DNA of 29,647 nucleotides from Conidiobolus coronatus NRRL 28638 (taxonomy: Eukaryota; Entomophthoromycota; Entomophthoromycetes; Entomophthorales; Conidiobolaceae), in assembly GCA_001566745.1 (NCBI GenBank), contig KQ964455.1, positions 143,855-173,501 on the forward strand, given 5' to 3'. Numbering within the stretch: the stretch's first letter is position 1; each line of letters begins with the position of its first letter. The position numbers and the translations under genes are program-made. Positions 18,656 to 29,619 of this stretch are shown piece after piece. Under the pieces are notes generated by a model. The model did no database searches. It saw nothing but the letters and a program-made list of their open reading frames with translations, and was not told the DNA's origin.

Positions 18656-21570
18656 ATTTATAGTATAAAATTTATATTATATAAAGTAGCATTGCTACAT
18701 GCTAGTTACCACTATTTAATATGAAATTATCTAGAATATAGCCCACGCTTATTCAATAAGTACCATTTTCTCATTATATTAATACTTAAATTAATTAGCT
18801 CATTTGCTAGAAAATATTTAATCTATTAATTATTTAATTATTAATTATTTAAATTAGAAGGTATAAATAAAAGCAAAATTTTACTTATTTATCTGCAAAG
18901 ATATATTAATAGAGAGGTAAACTTAACGGGACAATTGTAGTAAAAATTATTAATCCCAATATAATTAGAATTCTTGCTAATTTAGCGAGTTTAAGATATA
19001 CGCTTGATATTGCGACTAAATATAAAATTATGGCTAAATTATCAAGGAAAAAAGGTATAATCAATTAATAGTGGGTAGGATAAGTCGATAAAAATTGTGG
19101 TAAACAGGTTAACTGGTAAAAAACAATATTGAAAAAATGTTCTAAGATTGAATAGTAATAAGGTTATGATACTAGTTTTTTGATATAAAATTTCCTTATT
19201 AAATATCAAACTGTAGAGTTTAGCTATTTGACTTTGTAGATCATTGAATAAATATAAAAGTACTGGATTTAACGTAGCTAAACTGTAAGTAATATAAATA
19301 ATAATAAAAGGGTAAACTAAGACTAATTAAGCTCCTAATATAAAAGTTGTATATATTACCCGAATACTTAACTCTCCACTCTATGTTGTTGATCAATTTA
19401 AAACTTTGCCAAATTAGTCAATATGCAAATATTTGAACAATCAAATGTTTACTAGCTTTTAAGAAAGTGGCTAAAAGCTTTAATATATAATATATCGAAG
19501 TTGTGTTTTACAACAATATGCACTAAAACTTTACTGGGCTAGAATTATTCAGACTGGCGTTATAAAATGACATGCATTTTACAGTATTGAGAACATTGAA
19601 ATATGAAATGTCATTATTAAAATTTTTAATTAAGAAATAGCGGCTTACTTTTTAAAATTAATTGTCAGCCCATTTTTTTACAAAAATTACTGTAAATTGT
19701 GTAGAGCAACTATCAAAGGTTAACTTTGGGTAATTAGAGTTAAAATTAGAGTTAAATTCTTTTATATTTAAAGAAAATATTTGACGATTAAGACTTAATA
19801 GGACATTAGTGAACTAATTCCACAATTAAATCGATTATAATAAATGCGATTATTAACCCTTACTTTTTTATAATTCGGAAGCTACAAGTTAAGTAAATCT
19901 TTCTTAATTTTACCTAATTTAATTTAAATTCAATTTTGTAGCATTGTTTATGTTAATTTTTTGTTAAAGCGCTTAAACAAAAATGCCAACAAAGTGGGCT
20001 AATTAAAATGATATATAGCTTTTAACCATTGGCTAAAAGTTTTAGTTCAAAGAAATATCTACTTAATTAAGGCTTATAGCTGCAATAACGATTAAAAAAG
20101 TAACCCCGTTACAAATTTTCTAATAATTAAATTTGCATTTAATTTGGTCGGGCCTAAATGCCAAATTATTTATTTTGCAATTTCCAATAATAGAGAATAA
20201 TTAATAAATTCACAGTCTAATGGTTATTAAATTAAGCAAATAATTTAAAAAAGCTAATTTAACTGAATATTGCCAAGATTGATATGTGTATCAATTTCCT
20301 ACAATGTAGTTGCTTTTAATAGTAAAAAATATGTTGGGATATAGGAAAATTAAATTTATACATAAATATATAACTTTAATGTGCCGCCTCCTTGCGAATA
20401 TAAATAAATAATTAGGCAATGTATACCTTTTCACTAACAATTTATTCTTCCTTAGATTGTATAAAAATAGAAATTTAAACTGTTCTAGATTAGTCTAGAG
20501 GCTAAACTTTAGATTGCCGGGTAATTTATTAACAATTATCCACTTGAATTCCGGTGTTATTAAAGGTTTTTTTATAGATTTATATATAAAATTTACGTAA
20601 TTACAAGTTGAAGTGATATATGCAATTTATAGCGATTTAGACTAAGAAAGTTATGTTTTATGTTTTAATCTGCGGTATATTAAAGATATATTAGCACACT
20701 AAAAGTCATATAAAATGGCTGAAAATGTTCAGAAAGATTAGCTACGGTTTGGCTTACCGCGTGTTTTCTTAGTTAGGGAATAGAGGTACTTGAAACCGGT
20801 TGTAAAATGCTATGAATTTTAATTATAGTTTCAATTAGCTTAGTGGAACTGATCGTTAATTGGAAATATTGAGTAGCGATATTCTTGATAAATAGATGGT
20901 ATAAAAATGACTAATATATAGTCTATAGTATGTAGCATTTTTTCTAAAATATCAAAGAATAGTATAACATGGCACCACGAACTTTACTTGGCAGATGCTA
21001 GGATTAACTGAGATGCGAAGCCAATATGGGACCTATTCAAGAATTATGATTTGTTAAAGCTAATGTTCTGGCTATCAAATGGAAAGTTCCTAATTTGTAT
21101 GCATCAGATTTACACAAATACTGGTAGCTTGATATTGGGCTAGTTTTATTCATACTGCTACAGAGAACTAGGAAAAATGACGAGATGATTAATTGATAAT
21201 TATACACTGTAGTCTTTAAAACATTCCAATTTTATTAAACTTGTTATTAAGTCTCAGGCAGCCAGTCAAGAAAATTCACTTATATTAAGTGATTCTCCGA
21301 AAATTTGAGAAAAATAAAAATTAGCTAGAAATTTAAACGAATCAAATACTCCAAATTTGCATTATTTTTTGATTTAGTAGGCTGTTATCGGAATAGTGGG
21401 CATTAAATCATAACTATAGTTTAGGGGGATTTCTAAGGGAGTAAGATTGCTTTTTCTTATAGTGATTCTATAAATGGAAAGGACAGATCAATTTGCTTGA
21501 TTCAATTCAACTAATTGGGTGTATGATTTCCAGCCAATCATATTGCACTATGCGTGTCACTTGAAGGAGT
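18656..21570. other. gene-poor region (2.9 kb), no convincing gene
   Basis: Somewhat less extreme in A/T than other intergenic DNA here but with stops in all frames. A 50-codon-long open stretch around 20975-21125 interrupted by a stop gives no recognisable protein. No tRNA or other RNA gene was recognised. Confidence 0.4.
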
Positions 21571-21573
21571 TGA

Positions 21574-21588
21574 TTACTAATATAAATA
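21574..21588 (+). promoter_or_regulatory. bZIP promoter: TTACTAA site abutting TATAAATA
   Basis: TTACTAA (21574-21580), a classic Yap1 response element, runs directly into TATAAATA (21581-21588). CCAAT boxes lie at 21514-21518 (as ATTGG) and 21534-21538. The leader from about 21610 to the start codon at 21809 contains no ATG. Autoregulation is inferred. Confidence 0.45.
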
Positions 21589-21808
21589 CGCTTCAAACCA
21601 CTTCATTTCCATTCTAACTTTATTCCAACCATTCAAACTTTCGTTTGATTCAGTCCGCGTTGTATAGTTCTTACAAGCATATTAATAAATAACCAACCTA
21701 AACTCACTAACAATTAACCAAAGCCATCCTTGATTGGTCTATCTTATTATATCATTGTGATATCATCTCTTCGTCTATACTTTTTGTACTTTTATTAAAT
21801 AATCAACA

Positions 21809-23394
21809 ATGCCTCTTCAATTAGAACCAAACTCATTACAAATGAAAACCCCTCTCGAAGCTATTAACGCTAATAAATATAATACCGAAATCGATGATGG
21901 TTCCGTTGAGCCAAAGAGTTTAAAGCATAAACGTAAGTAAAATTTACTTTTTGAATGCTTTAATCTTTTTGTTAAAGTCTTCTTTGATTTCTTTAAAAAA
22001 AACTTTACTCATCTCATTCAATTAATTAGATTCGTTAACTCAATTAAATGATCCCGAAAACCTTAACAATCAAGATAATTCTGAGCGTAAAAAGCCAGGT
22101 AGAAAGCCTGCTAATGATGAGCCTGCTAATGTAAGTTTAACATTAATTCTTTTTAAATTGATTCTAACCTCTATTTCAGAAACGTTTGGCTCAAAACAGA
22201 GCTGCTCAAAGGGCTTTCAGAGAACGTAAAGATAACTATGTCAAAACATTGGAAACTAAGCTCGAGGAAATGGAGAATCATCAGCGTAAAACTGAAGAAG
22301 AAAACGAACGTTTAAAGAGCGAAATTGAATTAATGAAGCTCCAATCCTCTTACCTCCAAGAAGCTCAGAATCCTTTTGATCCTAAGTTTCAACCAAGCTA
22401 CTTAAGTTCCTTTCCTGCCTTAGAAAACCCCGATAGCACCACTTCCTCCTCTTCTCCTTTTCCTCACTCCACAAATAACCTGGAGTTTTTGCAAGAAGAG
22501 TCACCTGAACTAACGCATTCTTTTGGTGGAAGTAGCGGCCATCCTAGCTCTGAAAGAGATATTCAACAATCCTTCGACTCTCCTGCCACTAAGTTCATAA
22601 GTAATGCTCCCACATTTACTAGTGCCCCAGCCACAATAGCTAATGCTATCGGTTTAGGAAACCATACTTCTTTACCTCATCAAGCTAACATCAGCGTTGC
22701 TGCCACTTCATATAGCACTACTTCTACAGTTCCCGTCTCATTCCCCTTTGATGCTACTACCGACCCAAATATGATCACTAACTTCAATGCTCTTCCAGAA
22801 CATTTAACTAATCCTAACTTCTTATATGATCAAACTCAAGGAATGAATCCAATTGATTTATTCCAAAATGTTGATTTGTACCAACCTCAATTCACTAACT
22901 ATCGTGATCCCACTTTGGTTAACCCTATGTTAAATAGCATACTTTATGATAACGACTTAGGCTATAGCGCTGCTAATACCAGTGTTTCTGGCATTCCCAA
23001 TGCTGCTACCGGATTATTAGATCCTATTAACTTAACCAGCTTATTACTCAATCAGGATCATAACCTTGCTTATACCAATCTTGAATCTGCCCCTATCACT
23101 GCTTCTACAATTGATCCCACCCTAATTAACGCTCCTGCTAGCGAATCTCCACTTGTAAGCTCTACTCCAGAAGCACACCCATCTTCCGACGCTCACCCCT
23201 CTTCCAAATCCGAGCACGAAGAACACGATCCTGGATTTGATTTGGATGGTTTATGTGAGGAGATGCGTAAGAAAGCTACTTGCTCTGCTGCTAAGCAATT
23301 TATGGATGTTTACTGTCCTACTAAAAAAGCTGCTGCTACTTCAGAGCCTCAATACTTGCAGATTCAACAGCACTCTGCTCCCACTAAGCAATAG
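21809..23394 (+). CDS. Yap1/Pap1-like bZIP transcription factor (oxidative stress), three exons
   Basis: Exons 21809-21932, 22030-22130 and 22180-23394 give 479 residues; introns are 97 and 49 nt, both with GTAAGT donors. The segment KKPGRKPAN (about residues 66-74) leads into the basic region KRLAQNRAAQRAFRERK (76-92) with the fungal Yap/Pap residues (NxxAAQxAFR), then a leucine zipper with Leu/Met heptads to about residue 130. The middle is a long Ser/Thr/Asn/Pro-rich activation region. The C-terminal cysteine-rich domain is GLCEEMRKKATCSAAKQF with Cys434, Cys443 and Cys454, close to the nuclear-export/redox domain of Yap1. Such factors are held cytoplasmic by Crm1 and enter the nucleus when these cysteines are oxidised or alkylated, then induce antioxidant and drug-efflux genes. 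Oddly, these are the only three cysteines in the protein: the N-terminal cysteine-rich domain of Yap1 is absent. Confidence 0.93.
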
Positions 23395-24183
23395 GGGTGC
23401 ATTTCAAACACTCAACTTGCAGCTACTGCGTGTAATATCTAATAGCTAATGTAATTTACGTTATAACTATATCCATTTTTGGTTTATTATATTATATTCT
23501 ATCTCAGATTTGAATTTAATCAACATTTAGTTTGATTAATATTCGCTGAATTCTCTAACCAACCAAAACATCAAATAACCCACGCGCAATAGTGTAGTAT
23601 CGTATTTTTATCCACGTATTCTAACTAAACAAATGTTGTACATGATCTTAACTTTATTTTCTATACTTAAATTTCGTTCAAATAAAAATATTAACTCTTT
23701 TCAAATAAATTATATGATCTATGCTCTATTAATTTTTATTATTATGATAATAATCTCATTAGATTGATCCATTAATGAAAAATAATGATATCATAATTCC
23801 TTAATACAAATAAACATAAAAAGCCCTCAAACTTGTGTGTATATGTTTTAGAGTGTGTGATCAGTACTAAACAGCCAGATAACTTGACTCCATCAAAATT
23901 TATTCTCATCAGTCGATTAAGTAATTTATGTAATACAGGATTCCCAACCTTCTCCATTTATATTAATAATCAAAAAAAACACTTGGTTGTAATTCATTGC
24001 TTATCATAACTAATGAATTGCTATTAAGATCTCCTAATTAGTGCTGTTATATGGGGATATTCGTAAATTTAAGATGATTTTCATCAACGAAATTCGCTTT
24101 TGCTTAGTATAAATTGCGATGTAAAGTACGGAATTGATTAGTAATCAACTAACAAGTATCATAATTGCTCAATATTCTTCTAA
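23395..24183. other. intergenic region; one weak minus-strand frame
   Basis: A 61-codon frame on the minus strand (23957-23772) has a start codon and slightly richer codon variety than noise but no recognisable domain, promoter or neighbour support. TATAAA at 24108-24113 is 71 bp before the start of the next gene and probably belongs to it. Confidence 0.35.
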
Positions 24184-24483
24184 ATGATATTATTTAAAGC
24201 TTTTAGTTTATTCTTTTATATTTGTTCAGCTTATTCAATAGGGTTAAATCCTAGATTAATTAAAAGGTGGTATCAAACTAACTTTGTTGATCAGAGGGCT
24301 GAATTAGAGTGGTTCAACTTGGGGAAGTGTTGCGCTTCGGTGGATATTTCGCCGTCTGAAGATTTGGACTCTAGTCATTCAAATGATTTGGTTTGGGTTG
24401 AGGGTTTAGAGTACTTTCCAGGTGACATAGATCGTACCGATGATAGGGTTTGGTTCGACCCAGTTAAAGTAGGAATCAATTAA
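24184..24483 (+). CDS. small secreted protein, function unknown
   Basis: 99 residues. A typical signal peptide (MILFKAFSLFFYICSAYS) is followed by a short basic stretch ending in IKR, a possible Kex2-type processing site. The mature part has two adjacent cysteines (KCC), several tryptophans and an acidic C-terminal half (PSEDLDSSHSNDL, then GDIDRTDDRVW). The composition differs clearly from the A/T noise around it, and a TATAAA lies 71 bp upstream. It has the profile of a small secreted effector-like or peptide-precursor protein, but I recognise no family and no repeated peptide. Expression is not shown. Confidence 0.6.
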   Translation: MILFKAFSLFFYICSAYSIGLNPRLIKRWYQTNFVDQRAELEWFNLGKCCASVDISPSEDLDSSHSNDLVWVEGLEYFPGDIDRTDDRVWFDPVKVGIN

Positions 24484-26117
24484 TTCTTTGGTTTTAATGA
24501 TAATTGGAATTATCAATTGGCATTAAGATTTAGCATTGTGTAAATTTTATAATTTTAAAGAGCAATTTTAATAGAATAAATAATGTATTTGTAATCAGTT
24601 TTAGTAAATCGGCTTTTTTGCGCATTTTCTGTATAATGATGCTAATTTACATTTAGAGTAATGGTTTAAAGCTAAACATATTTAATATAGCTATATAGCG
24701 ATATTTGATAAGGTGATTAATAATTTTATTTTTATTCTACTGAGCTCGCATTAATATCACGTTTTTAATGTTTTTAATGTTTTTAATATGCTATAAAACA
24801 CTCTAGTCTATGTTAACACTAATACATCTGAATAATTCTCTATTTGAGAATCATCATATTGGGCTATTTACTCATTCTATAGCGAAATCTGCAGGTCATT
24901 AATATAATAATTCAATCGTGATATTAGCAAGACCAGTGTAAATTGAGAGTACAATTAAGATGAGAAGCTTTTTGAGAGTATAATTTAATCCATCAAATTT
25001 AATTAAACTCTATATCATGCTATCTTATTAAAATGAAAATCTCCGTTCATGCACTCACTTTATTAACTTCAAACCGCTTTAGTCAATGTATATACAATAT
25101 TTTTGCAACATTTTAATCAATTACTCTTTAATAAATTATCGGTGATAATTAGCTATTAATTATTTATCAATTAGGAATGATGATGAGTGTTAGCTTGCAT
25201 GAAGTGGATCTTAAAGACTTGCTTGGTTAGTAATTTTAATATCTGGTTTGAGTACATTGCAATGTATTAGATTAATTGATTCAATAGCATTAAACAATAG
25301 TGATACTATTAATGAGTTAATATTTTAGCATTAATTTAATTAAAGCCAATATCTAAAACTATTAACTAAAACTGAATTTACAAATATATAAAACACATAT
25401 AGCAAAAACATTTTAGCAGTTGAACTTAACAATAAATATAACAATCAAAGTTATAAGCACAATTATAAATGATTTTATAAAGCAATTTACAAAATAGATA
25501 ATAACTTGAATGAGGCGTGATTAGAAGCATACTAATAAATCAAAGTAACATGAATTGATAAGCCTATACTTAATCTATATAGTATAATTGTGTAATCTGC
25601 ATATAATTTGCAATTATCTATATACATATCTCGGACTCAAAATAAATAAACTTATTATTTTAATTCAAAAAATTTTAAATTTTAAGTTGAAAGTTTTCTA
25701 AAATTGACAAATTAGCGAGTCTGTCATCGTTAAAAGATCATATATGATCCTAATAGAGAAAATTTGATGCATTAATGGTTCTAATTAGAAGAAATTCTAT
25801 ATTTATATATAATATTGTTTTATAAGAACTGGAGCTTGGGGTTTACAGTCTTAATATTAATATAAAAATCATTATTATTTTCTTTTTATACTAAGCAAAA
25901 CAAAAATGATAATATAATTATGAGAGAAAACAATTTAATAATGACAATAAAATGAGACAAATATGGGTTGAGAAAAAAGAAAAAAGAAAGGTAAAGATAA
26001 GTTAAAGTATAAATAATAAGATAAAGGAATAATAGAAACTTGATAGTAAAAATAAGATAACAAATTCACAATTCATTAAAAGTTATAATTTAACTAATTA
26101 TAAAGTAAATATTTTAA
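24484..26117. other. gene-poor region upstream of tRNA-Phe
   Basis: It contains a perfect 9-bp tandem repeat, GTTTTTAAT three times, at 24761-24787. A strongly purine-biased, almost C-free stretch spans about 25905-26060, with a 22-base uninterrupted purine run at 25970-25991. No gene was found. Confidence 0.45.
24761..24787. repeat. 9-bp tandem repeat (GTTTTTAAT x3)
   Basis: Three exact head-to-tail copies of GTTTTTAAT. Confidence 0.85.
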
Positions 26118-26190
26118 GCCTCTTTAGCTCAGTTGGGAGAGCGTCAGACTGAAGTTCTGAAGGTCCCGTGTTCAATCCACGGAGGGGGCA
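26118..26190 (+). tRNA. tRNA-Phe (anticodon GAA)
   Basis: 73 nt without intron. The acceptor stem GCCTCTT pairs with AGGGGGC (with G-U pairs). The anticodon stem TCAGA/TCTGA encloses the loop CTGAAGT with anticodon GAA at 26151-26153. The T arm is CCGTG-TTCAATC-CACGG and the discriminator base is A, as usual for eukaryotic tRNA-Phe. The internal promoter A box (TAGCTCAGTTGG) and B box (GTTCAATCC) are present. A run of eight T at 26212-26219 serves as the RNA polymerase III terminator. Confidence 0.95.
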
Positions 26191-26211
26191 TTAAAAACTT
26201 TATGTTTAGTA

Positions 26212-26219
26212 TTTTTTTT
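26212..26219 (+). terminator. Pol III terminator of tRNA-Phe
   Basis: Eight consecutive T on the non-template strand, 21 nt after the tRNA 3' end. Confidence 0.75.
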
Positions 26220-26225
26220 AAATTT

Positions 26226-26497
26226 GATACGAAAGATTCTAGTTAAAACGAGGACAAATTTGACCAAAATTTTTTATATGGGTTATTCGCAATATTTTTG
26301 ATTTTTAGTATCATAATGTATACTAAAGACTATCTCTTATTAGTCAAAGTTGATAACATAGTATGCTAATACGATATTATTATCATTTATCTATTAAATA
26401 AGGACTATACACAATAAAAATTCGGTTATAAAAAATTAAAATTTTGAACTGAGCTCTTACAAAATTTGAATCAAATTAACCAGAACTACTCAATATA
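26226..26497 (+). mobile_element. MITE-like element, family 1 (copy d), beside tRNA-Phe
   Basis: The left end reads GAAAGATTCTAGTTAAAACG and then CCAAAATTTTTTATATGGG and AATATTTTTGAT, in the reference orientation; the right end is AATTAACCAGAACTACTCAA. The interior around 26361-26412 (AGTATGCTAATACGATATTA and following) matches the reverse complement of 28818-28869 nearly base for base, so these two copies are close relatives. It begins about 7 bp after the tRNA terminator. Confidence 0.75.
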
Positions 26498-26902
26498 TTT
26501 ATATTCTTAATTAAATCTTTAGCTTTCAGCATCTTTTATTACTCTAAGACCAAGCTCTTTATCCATACCAAAATAAACGAAGTTGTAAAATCCATCATAA
26601 TTTAATTAAATGTTATCTTTACTAATCCATAAACAAAACTTAAAATATTTATGTCCTATATAATTAATCTCTGAAAATGTTAAATTTAGTGATAGTAAAA
26701 TTAACGTTTAAGAGTGATTTATACATTATAATAAAATACAATATTAATAGATTTTTTAGTGATAGTCAACTTGGTATGAAGTTGAAAGAGAGTAGGTATG
26801 GTAAATTAAATATAGATATGGTCTGCGTGAGGATTAAGCGATTAAGTAAACGCTATAGTGTAACTACAGTATGACTTAACCTCTTTTTCCGTTCCGTCCT
26901 GC
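26498..26902. other. intergenic; one A/T-type frame of 65 codons
   Basis: The plus-strand frame at 26677-26874 is rich in Lys/Ile/Leu/Asn and has no recognisable domain. I do not call it a gene. Confidence 0.35.
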
Positions 26903-26912
26903 TATATATAAA
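26903..26912 (+). promoter_or_regulatory. TATA box (TATATATAAA)
   Basis: A strong TATA motif preceded by a locally GC-richer stretch (CCGTTCCGTCCTGC). It is 70 bp before the micro-ORF at 26982. Confidence 0.35.
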
Positions 26913-26981
26913 CGAAAAATTTATGTAAAATTTAAATATTTAAATATTTAATACCATATTATAGGTTAAATTAATGAAGAA

Positions 26982-27053
26982 ATGGAACAAATCACCACAC
27001 TAGACTGTACCCTCAAGGATTTATCAAGTGTTTTAGAGGATTATGAGGCTTGA
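26982..27053 (+). CDS. candidate micro-ORF (23 codons), unknown
   Basis: It encodes a 23-residue acidic peptide, MEQITTLDCTLKDLSSVLED followed by YEA. Codon use (ACC, CTC, AAG, GAG) contrasts with the A/T-rich surroundings. A TATA box lies 70 bp upstream. It may instead be a first exon or a coding relic; no convincing downstream exon was found before the LEA2-like gene, which ends at 27324 on the other strand. Confidence 0.25.
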   Translation: MEQITTLDCTLKDLSSVLEDYEA

Positions 27054-27323
27054 TAATTTAGTATATTGATCAATATATTTACTGCTTGAACTCATACACT
27101 CTCATTAAGACTATGATCGAGTAATAATTGTATGAAAAACTAAACATGCTTTCTTGAAGATATTAAATAAGACTGTAATAATGGTATTTTGAGATCAATA
27201 TCAAAAACGCTTACTATTAAACTTTGACTAAAGCTCATAGCAATAACATCACATATACACATATTTTTTACGCTTTATCATATAGAATTTTTATCAACTT
27301 TTATTATATTTTACATATTATTA

Positions 27324-28265
27324 TTAAAACCTAAAATGCTCTGCCCTATCCTTCATCTCTTCAGCATTCCAAACACCTGATAATAACTCAACATATGGAA
27401 TTAATAAATCTGCCAATCTTAACACTATCTCACTATTATTACTTTCGTTCTATAAAATCATTCAAATTAATAAATATTTATCAATATATTATCTAGACTT
27501 ACTAAAGGACATGCAAAAGTAGTATTCTTTAAATTAACTGTTTTCAACGGTATACCAATTCCATTCCAACCAATACTCATTGTTGAGACAATCCTTCCAT
27601 TCATAACAGTCCTACCATTCCCTTGTATTAGTCCGCAAATATCACCTAAACTAACTAAATTCTTTAACTTTGGTTCCAAAATGTTTACTTTGCTGACTAA
27701 TACTAGTTCTAGGAGGGTTTTTGTCATTGGTTTTATTAATATTCCGTTTACTTGACCAATGGCGAATACTTCGTTACTGTCACCAAAATAACCCTATAAA
27801 ACAGTGTTAGAAAGTTATTTAAGAATTTGTGTTAGCTGTGCTTACTTCAAACTTTCCAACAATAGGAAAAGGTAAAATATTGTTATTAACAACTTTAATC
27901 CCAATCTTAGACTTATAATAAATATTAGGAAACTGTGTCAAATCCAGGGCATCAGCGGGATTATCGAGGATTGTTGAGTAGATAAGGGTCATATCAGGAA
28001 CTTGAACGAAATAACCACCGATTATTGTAACAAGACAAATGAATAGAAATAGGGAGGTTATTGTTAGGGATATACATTGACTTAGAGAATATTTTGTCGT
28101 GTATTTCTTATTCAGATGGGGCAATTTTGGAGGTGGAGCTGGAGACGTTACAAGAGTGTTTACTCCTAGTTTATTTCTATTACATGTTATCGCGTTTATT
28201 TGAATTGATTTACGATGTAGTTTGCTAAATATTATCCTGCTTCTTCTCTTCTCATTAACACCCAT
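27324..28265 (-). CDS. LEA2-like single-pass membrane protein, three exons
   Basis: Exons on the minus strand: 28265-27846, 27793-27503 and 27449-27324, giving 278 residues. Introns are 52 and 53 nt, both phase 0, with GTAAGC and GTAAGT donors and a CTAAC branch point in the first. A basic, proline-containing cytoplasmic head (about residues 1-60) precedes one transmembrane helix (ISLTITSLFLFICLVTIIGG, about residues 65-85). A beta-rich lumenal or external part follows. It contains KSKIGIKVVNNNILPFPIVG and later SIGWNGIGIPLKTV, the strand-N-strand rhythm of LEA2-type domains seen in fungal type II membrane proteins of the vacuole or endomembranes. Localisation and role are inferred, and the domain name is from pattern memory. 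No close gene neighbours on the same strand. Confidence 0.7.
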
Positions 28266-28734
28266 TTTGTTATATTTTTTATTTTACTATTATAACTAGT
28301 TAAATTATGGCGATATGTTTAATTTATATAATTTATTTTAGAATCCTGCAAACTAAATCACCTTAATTTACACATATTATGCAAGGGTTCGACATTTTGA
28401 TTTAATTTCTATTGAATTAAGGTATTTTTTAAAATTTATAGAGTTACACTTAATAGTGTGTGCATTTAATTTATAATAAAAATATGTTACAAAAGTATTT
28501 TACACAAAATAATTTTTAAGTTCTCATATAGCCGAAGCTTCACAGGCCCGAATAATTTTTTTATATAGAATAAATTAGATAACTTTTAAATTCAAAATTA
28601 ATTTAGTTGTATATTGTCCATTATTTCAGATAAATTGCTATTATTAATATATTGAAACTATTATATAAAGCCAATTTGTCTTGATAAACTATACTGAATA
28701 AAATAAAAAGCTTACTACTGTAATATAATTAGTA
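28266..28734. other. intergenic, no gene seen
   Basis: AT-rich; it should hold the promoter of the LEA2-like gene but no clear box stands out. Confidence 0.4.
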
Positions 28735-29003
28735 TACATGAAAGACTATGATTAACTTGGTCAAATTTTGCACAAGCTCAGTCCAAAATTCGAATTTTTT
28801 ATAACCAAGTTTTCACAATGTATAGTCATTATTTAATAGAGAATTGATAATAATATCGTATTAGCATACTATATTATCAACTTTGGTTAATAAAAGATAC
28901 TCTTTAATAAGTTTTAATCAACTAAAAATCAAAAATATTGTGAATTTTCCATATAAAATTTTTTGATCAAATCTTCCTCGTTTTAACCAGAATCTCTCAT
29001 ATG
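28735..29003 (-). mobile_element. MITE-like element, family 1 (copy e)
   Basis: 269 bp, the same length as the reference copy and in inverse orientation. The right end reads TTTTAACCAGAATCTCTCAT, a perfect match to the complement of the reference left end. The left end (CATGAAAGACTATGATTAAC) is more mutated. AAAAATCAAAAATATTG and CATATAAAATTTTTTGATC are the complements of interior motifs in the reference. Confidence 0.8.
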
Positions 29004-29163
29004 CTCTTAGTAGTATATTTAAAATTCTTAAATATAAGGATAACATTTAGCTTTATTATATAGCTACAGTTTAAATAGATATACAAAAGCTTATAGCAAC
29101 TAATATAGTTTTATTCAAAATTTTAAAAATATAAATTGTAATAATTTAATTTTTACACTCTTA

Positions 29164-29430
29164 AATATGAGCGATTCTAGTTACTTAACTCAAATTTTGT
29201 GTGAATTCTGTTCAAAATTTAGATTTTAATATAAGTGAGTTAATGTCATATATAGAATTAAATAAATTAGAAAAGTTGATATTATCATACTAAATCACTG
29301 TATTATAAATGTTAACTATCAAAATAAGTTGTTTGATACGCTTTATTCATGTAAAAATCAAAAATATTGCAAATTTTCCATTTAAAAAATTTAGGACAAC
29401 TTCATCGATTTAACCAGAATCACTCATATA
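29164..29430 (-). mobile_element. MITE-like element, family 1 (copy f)
   Basis: The left end is ATATGAGCGATTCTAGTTAC and the right end TTTAACCAGAATCACTCATA. The interior AAAAATCAAAAATATTGCAA and CAAATTTTGTGTGAATTCTG match the family. Same orientation as the copy 160 bp to its left. Confidence 0.8.
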
Positions 29431-29619
29431 TAGAAAGCCACTATTAGTAACTAAATATACCAATATAAGTATTAACTTGTTTTGTAAGCATTATTAATAA
29501 AACAATGGTATATATACTAATAACATACTAATATTAAATTTTTTAATAAATTAATATATATTTATATAAGTTGATTAGGATTGTAATTTGTAAAAAAAAC
29601 TTAATACTAATAATATTAA

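Noticed and set aside
20975-21125. interrupted open stretch of about 50 codons
   Set aside because: Contains an in-frame stop, no splice signals that bridge it, and no recognisable protein.
23772-23957. 61-codon minus-strand frame downstream of the bZIP gene
   Set aside because: Codon variety is a little better than noise but there is no domain, promoter or neighbour support.
24441-24470. GGTTCGA-like B box suggesting a tRNA
   Set aside because: No A box, cloverleaf or acceptor stem; it lies within the small secreted protein gene.
26677-26874. 65-codon plus-strand frame after the repeat copy
   Set aside because: Lys/Ile/Asn-rich with no domain; consistent with chance.
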